From DASXIW01 sp036497785 (GTDB lineage: Bacteria > Pseudomonadota > Alphaproteobacteria > Acetobacterales > Acetobacteraceae), in contig DASXIW010000126.1 in NCBI GenBank assembly GCA_036497785.1, forward strand, positions 1-9,708: a DNA stretch of 9,708 nt, written 5' to 3'. Position numbers and translations under genes: made by a program. The notes below the pieces were generated by a model, which saw only the letters and a program-made list of their open reading frames with translations, searched no databases and was not told the origin of the DNA. Each line of letters begins with the position of its first letter. The stretch's first letter is position 1. Below are positions 6,835-9,708 of the stretch, piece by piece.

Positions 6835-6862
6835 GGTTTACAAGGTTTTCCGGGCAGGTCAA
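6835..6862 (-). promoter_or_regulatory. Putative sigma-70 promoter of the tRNA-Pro cluster
   Basis: On the - strand, TTGACC (6862-6857) is followed after 16 bp by TAAACC (6840-6835). The -10 element lies 17 bp before the mature tRNA-Pro 5' end, a normal distance for a tRNA precursor start. The -35 is close to the TTGAC typical of alphaproteobacterial stable-RNA promoters. The -10 is a moderate match. No competing promoter was seen between the two tRNA genes. Confidence 0.5.
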
Positions 6863-6863
6863 T

Positions 6864-6896
6864 GGAATGGCAATCGCCGCCGGCGGAATGGCGATC
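6864..6896. repeat. Two 12-bp direct repeats, 21 bp apart, next to the tRNA-Pro promoter
   Basis: GGAATGGCAATC (6864-6875) and GGAATGGCGATC (6885-6896) differ at one base, and their starts are 21 bp apart, two helical turns. The nearer copy begins 1 bp beyond the putative -35 element. The spacing and position fit binding of a regulator on one DNA face, but no protein is known from the sequence. Confidence 0.45.
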
Positions 6897-6922
6897 CCCA
6901 CCGGCGCCATGCGCGAATTCGC

Positions 6923-7861
6923 TCAGGGCAGGGCGGTCTGGCCGAGCACCCAGCCCTCCCATTTGCGGATCCAGGAATCGTCCGGCGTGCCATCCGGCCG
7001 GTGCCCCGCCAGCACGTTTACCACACATAACGCGCCCACCACGCTGTCGAACCGATCCTCCCCGGCCTCGTCGGCGCCGAAACCATCCGCCAGCGCGGCG
7101 TCCAAGGCAGGTTCGGGACAGACGCCCAGCCTGGCCATGGCCGCGCGCAACGGCTCGGCCAGCCGGGCCCGGTCGGCCTGGCGGCGCTTGCTGCCGGTTC
7201 GGGGCAGGCGCAGATGGCGCATCGCTTCGGCCGGATAGGTCTCGGCGATCGCCACCGCGCCCGGCGTCAGCAGGGCGCGCAGATCGCCCTCGAACGGCCA
7301 TAGCCGAGGCGGATCGGCTTGGGCGAGGGCGGGGAGCAGCAGATCGCGCCAAGCGGCGAGCGCCGCCTTGCCGGATTGATTGGCCCCCAGCGTCCAGAAT
7401 AGCGGCGCCCCTGCCGGCCGTTCGCTGGTGGCACGGTCGCAGGCGCGCGACAGTCCCGCCGCATTGTCCAGGCCGAGGGCCGCAGCATGCGCGGCGCGGG
7501 TCATGCCGGCGAGACCGCGCAGCGGGTAGAAGGGGCGCGCGGCCGCCACCTCGTCCAGCGCCGCGCAGACCCGAAAGAAATCCGGGCGCTGGGCCAATCC
7601 CCGGAGAAAGGCGGGAAAATCCGCCTCGGTCGCATGGCGCCGTGCGTAGTCGCGCGGCAGGCCCAGCGGCAGGTCAACACCCAGCGCCACGGCGCCGCCC
7701 GCCGCCATGGCCCGCAGCCGCGCAAGCAGGGTAGCGACGTCGCCGACGGCGCAGGGCGCCCGCATCGCCCAGCGCGATCCGGCATTGCTGGCCTCAGAGG
7801 CGCGGGCCAGCGTCAGCCAGCGTTTGCGCGGATGCATGCTCCAATCCGCATGCACCGCCAC
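6923..7861 (-). CDS. DUF429-like protein of unknown function
   Basis: A soluble protein of about 312 residues, Ala-rich with no signal peptide or membrane segment. Motifs recall DUF429 (PF04250), a family predicted to have an RNase H-like fold: an early Asp6 in HADWS, GVDLPLGLP (61-69), AETYPAEA (206-213), and the C-terminal acidic GEDRFDSVVGALCVVNVLAG (267-286). Asp6, Asp63, Glu207 and Asp269 or Asp272 would make an acidic cluster. The match is remote and no activity is proven for the family. The start is unsure: GTG at 7861 and GTG at 7855 both lack a clear ribosome-binding site, and the nearest ATG (7868) is out of frame. It begins 10 bp after the stop of the small gene upstream, so translation may be coupled to it. 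It lies upstream of the tRNA cluster on the same strand. Confidence 0.7.
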   Translation of the reverse strand: MAVHADWSMHPRKRWLTLARASEASNAGSRWAMRAPCAVGDVATLLARLRAMAAGGAVALGVDLPLGLPRDYARRHATEADFPAFLRGLAQRPDFFRVCAALDEVAAARPFYPLRGLAGMTRAAHAAALGLDNAAGLSRACDRATSERPAGAPLFWTLGANQSGKAALAAWRDLLLPALAQADPPRLWPFEGDLRALLTPGAVAIAETYPAEAMRHLRLPRTGSKRRQADRARLAEPLRAAMARLGVCPEPALDAALADGFGADEAGEDRFDSVVGALCVVNVLAGHRPDGTPDDSWIRKWEGWVLGQTALP

Positions 7862-7871
7862 GCGACATGGA

Positions 7872-8084
7872 TTAGAGCGGCTTATGGGCGCGATCGAGCA
7901 GGCGGGACAGAATGCCGGGCTTTTTCGGAGCTTCGGCGCCGGACTTCGCGGCCTTTTCCTTCTCGCGGGCTTCCTGCGCCCGCTCCCGCTCCTTGAGGCT
8001 CATCCACTTATCCAGGCTCATGCCGGCCTTCGCAGCTCGTTTCGCTTCGTAGGCGCGTTGGCCTTCGCTCATCAGCTTTGTCAT
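7872..8084 (-). CDS. Small charged protein of unknown function, 70 residues
   Basis: The product starts MTKLMSEGQRAYEAKRAAKA and is dominated by Lys, Arg, Glu and Ala. A long amphipathic helix or coiled coil is likely over about residues 5-48, ending in a basic tail with KKPGILSRLLDRAHKPL. There is no membrane segment or signal peptide. The frame is open far upstream, but the ATG at 8084 is preceded by GAGG with 6-bp spacing. Everything upstream of it in that frame is antisense to a plausible + strand gene. It forms a likely operon with the DUF429-like gene, 10 bp downstream. I do not recognise a named family. It resembles other short conserved alphaproteobacterial proteins with a SEGQRAYEAKRAAKAG-like start, which is an impression, not a search result. 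Confidence 0.72.
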   Translation of the reverse strand: MTKLMSEGQRAYEAKRAAKAGMSLDKWMSLKERERAQEAREKEKAAKSGAEAPKKPGILSRLLDRAHKPL

Positions 8085-8091
8085 CGTATCC

Positions 8092-8197
8092 TCGTCTGGT
8101 CGAGTCGCGTTGTGGCAGCGACCGGGCGCGGCTTCAAGCTTCCCGCGCGCGGCTGTCCGGCCGCGCCGGCCTATGCCTGGGGAGAACGACCAGACGA
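8092..8197. repeat. Perfect 11-bp inverted repeat in a divergent intergenic region
   Basis: TCGTCTGGTCG (8092-8102) and CGACCAGACGA (8187-8197) are exact reverse complements, separated by 84 bp. Each arm lies just ahead of one of the two divergent genes. Read in the direction of transcription, both leaders therefore contain CGACCAGACGA, 7 bp (- strand gene) or 17 bp (+ strand gene) before the start codon. The - strand copy touches the GAGG ribosome-binding site. It could be a paired operator or an RNA element. Confidence 0.5.
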
Positions 8198-8214
8198 TCG
8201 GTAATTTCGACGTC

Positions 8215-8837
8215 ATGACGGCCCTGCTGGCGAAGCTGCTGGGCCTTGATCCGGTTAGCATCCCGATCCCGATCGCCCTGATGGGGGTGATCCTCGACAT
8301 CGCGCTTGCCACCCTCGTGGTGGCGGCCGTCTGGTTCACCCTGAGGCTGGCGATCGGCTTCGCCGCCGACGTGGTCGAGGTGCAGAACCTGCGCCAGCGC
8401 CTGGTAGTCGCCCGCGGCCTGACCCGCCACGATTTCGAGCAGGTGCGCAAGGCGATCCGCGGCTGGCACGTGTTGATGTCCGTTACTGCACGGATGATTA
8501 CCTGCGCAACATGGCCGGCGAGGCCGACCGCAGTATCGGGCGTCCGGGCTATGCGACACTGCCGATGAAGCTGTCCCTTTCCGCCACCGGCGAGGTGGTG
8601 CTGGGCTGGACGCTGTCCGTGCATCGCCGCCTGGGCACGCAGTTTCGCTGCTATATCGCCACCCGCGCGGGCGGCGACGGGCCGGCGATGCTGACCGGCA
8701 TGCTGGCGCATTACGACGAGATCGAGGTGCTGCCGCCCGAGGTTTCGGAGCCGAGGCGGTTCTATTTCCTGGTCAAACGCTTCCCGACGACGGCGACGGC
8801 CGAGGGCGCGCGGCAGAATTTCGTGCTGCCCGAATAG
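8215..8837 (+). pseudogene. Membrane-anchored protein of unknown function, reading frame broken near 8472
   Basis: Two overlapping frames appear to be one gene. The first (8215 to about 8472) begins MTALLAKLLGLDPVS, has a hydrophobic segment (about residues 17-49, one long or two short helices) and a polar helical stretch ending AIRGWHV. Beyond this its codons lose the GC-rich third position, and it stops at 8568. The second frame shows good codon use from about 8475 (DVRYCTDDYLRNMAGEADRS) to TAG at 8837, but has no start codon there. ATG 8511 would cut into it and lacks a ribosome-binding site. Adding one base near 8472 joins both into 207 residues. An earlier in-frame ATG at 8173 is possible; neither start has a good ribosome-binding site. 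The domain family is unknown to me. It could be a true frameshift, a sequencing error, or two genes. The stop codon abuts that of the convergent permease gene. Confidence 0.6.
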
Positions 8838-9605
8838 TCAGCTTTCGCCGCGTCGGCGCAGCAGCCAGCCGGCGAAGGCGCCGAGCGCCGCGTTGATGGC
8901 GATGCCGGCGGCCGACAGCAGCACCAGTGCCGCGAACATGCGCGCGATCTCCAGCCGGTAGCCCGCCTCCATGATCCGGTAGGCGAGGCCGGAGGCGAAA
9001 CCGCCGGAGCCCGCGACGAATTCCGCGACCACCGCCCCCACCAGTGCCAGGCCCCCGGAAATCCGCAACCCGGCCAGGAAATACGGCAGTGCCGCGGGCA
9101 GGCGCAGCAGCCGCAATGTGGCCCACCGGCTCGCCCCGTTCAGCCGGAACAGGTCGAGCAGTTCGGGCGGCACGGAGGTAAGGCCCGTCGCGGTGTTGGA
9201 GAATACCGGGAAGAACGCGACGATGGTGGCGCACACCACCAGCGAGGCGAACGGATCGCCGACCCAGACGATGATCAGCGGCGCGATGGCCACCACGGGT
9301 GTCACTTGCAGCACCACCGCCCAGGGCTGGATCGCCGCACGCGCCCATTGGCTGAGCGCCATGCCCATGGCCAGTCCGACGCCCAGCACGCAGGCGGCGA
9401 TGAGGGCGGTGAAGGTGACAGCGAGGGTCGATGCCAGGCTGGTCAGCAGCAGGCCATCAGCGGCCAGGAACGCTTCCGCGATCGCCACCGGCCCGGGCAC
9501 GATATAGACCGGCACAGCGGCAAGCCGCACCACCGCTTCCCACAATCCGAGAAAGAGCACGCCGAACAGGATCGGCGCCAGGCGCAGGGCGTGCTCGCGC
9601 GTCAT
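8838..9605 (-). CDS. ABC transporter permease, SsuC/TauC/ThiX (nitrate/sulfonate/pyrimidine-precursor) type
   Basis: A 255-residue inner-membrane protein of BPD_transp_1 type. Hydrophobic segments lie at about 9-29, 57-80, 92-115, 121-140, 180-200 and 222-247. The EAA loop that docks on the ATPase is visible as LFRLNGASRWATLRLLRLPA (152-171) followed by GLRISGGLALVGAVVAE. PLIIVWVGDPFASLVVCA before it and FFPVFSNT after it are typical for the sulfonate/taurine/HMP-precursor subgroup. The solute cannot be named from the permease alone. The ATG overlaps the stop of the upstream gene (ATGA), showing translational coupling in an ABC operon. The last base of its stop (complement) touches the stop of the + strand gene, with no room for separate terminators. 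Confidence 0.93.
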   Translation of the reverse strand: MTREHALRLAPILFGVLFLGLWEAVVRLAAVPVYIVPGPVAIAEAFLAADGLLLTSLASTLAVTFTALIAACVLGVGLAMGMALSQWARAAIQPWAVVLQVTPVVAIAPLIIVWVGDPFASLVVCATIVAFFPVFSNTATGLTSVPPELLDLFRLNGASRWATLRLLRLPAALPYFLAGLRISGGLALVGAVVAEFVAGSGGFASGLAYRIMEAGYRLEIARMFAALVLLSAAGIAINAALGAFAGWLLRRRGES

Positions 9606-9708
9606 GCCGGCGTGAGCGTACTTTGCATCGCCCGCGTGATGTCCGCGACCAGAGTGGCGTAGGCGGGGTCGAGCCGCGTCGCCGCGTTCGCCGACGGCAG
9701 GGCCGAGA
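9602..9708 (-). CDS. C-terminal end of an ABC transporter component, probably the ATP-binding protein (partial)
   Basis: Only the last 34 codons are inside the window. They end LDPAYATLVADITRAMQSTL-TPA, and the TGA shares bases with the permease ATG. The pattern of a Leu-Pro segment, a polar stretch, then DPAYATLVADI fits the extreme C-terminus of SsuB/TauB-type ATPases, which usually end in a similar short helix. A substrate-binding protein is the alternative. The coupling to the permease makes an ABC partner almost certain; which partner is inference. Confidence 0.6.
   Translation of the reverse strand, partial: SALPSANAATRLDPAYATLVADITRAMQSTLTPA

Noticed and set aside
8463..8482. Programmed ribosomal frameshift
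   Set aside because: No slippery heptamer or strong downstream hairpin was recognised near the frame switch.
8085..8711. Upstream extension of the 70-residue protein
   Set aside because: It runs through the divergent intergenic region and opposite the + strand gene. The ATG at 8084 has a proper ribosome-binding site.

Overview
The window is GC-rich, tightly packed bacterial chromosome. An NDUFS4-type complex I subunit gene, a subunit shared with mitochondria, points to an alphaproteobacterium. The mix of genes, with a secreted phosphoesterase, a di-heme peroxidase and CCA-encoding tRNA genes, would fit Rhodospirillales/Acetobacteraceae, but that placement is inference. No transposase, integrase, phage gene or CRISPR array was seen.

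Left part (1-5176): the 3' part of a ketopantoate reductase-family gene on the + strand meets a four-gene block on the - strand. Read in its own direction, that block is a secreted PF04185 phosphoesterase (phospholipase C/acid phosphatase type), a secreted di-heme cytochrome c peroxidase, a glutathione peroxidase and a short-chain dehydrogenase. The first two are 7 bp apart and almost certainly one transcript of exported proteins. The next two follow after short gaps and may be read through.

Middle (5177-6314): this is the only loosely packed stretch. It holds the leader of the phosphoesterase gene, a decayed slipin (SPFH/stomatin-family) gene with an in-frame stop and a frameshift, a featureless gap, and a small secreted protein of unknown function with clearly lower GC. 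It looks like an eroded or replaced segment on the 3' side of a tRNA gene.

tRNA cluster (6315-6896): on the - strand, tRNA-Pro(UGG), the NDUFS4-like gene and tRNA-Arg(UCU) follow each other with 18-19 bp gaps. The only promoter-like sequence lies upstream of tRNA-Pro, so the protein gene is probably carried on a tRNA precursor and released by tRNA processing. Two 12-bp direct repeats exactly 21 bp apart sit just upstream of that promoter.

Right part (6923-9708): a DUF429-like gene and a 70-residue basic, charged protein form a - strand pair. Divergent from them is a membrane-anchored unknown protein whose reading frame breaks once near 8472. The two divergent leaders carry the same perfect 11-mer as an inverted repeat. 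The window ends in an ABC transporter operon on the - strand: a SsuC/TauC/ThiX-type permease, translationally coupled by an ATGA overlap to an upstream gene cut by the window edge.
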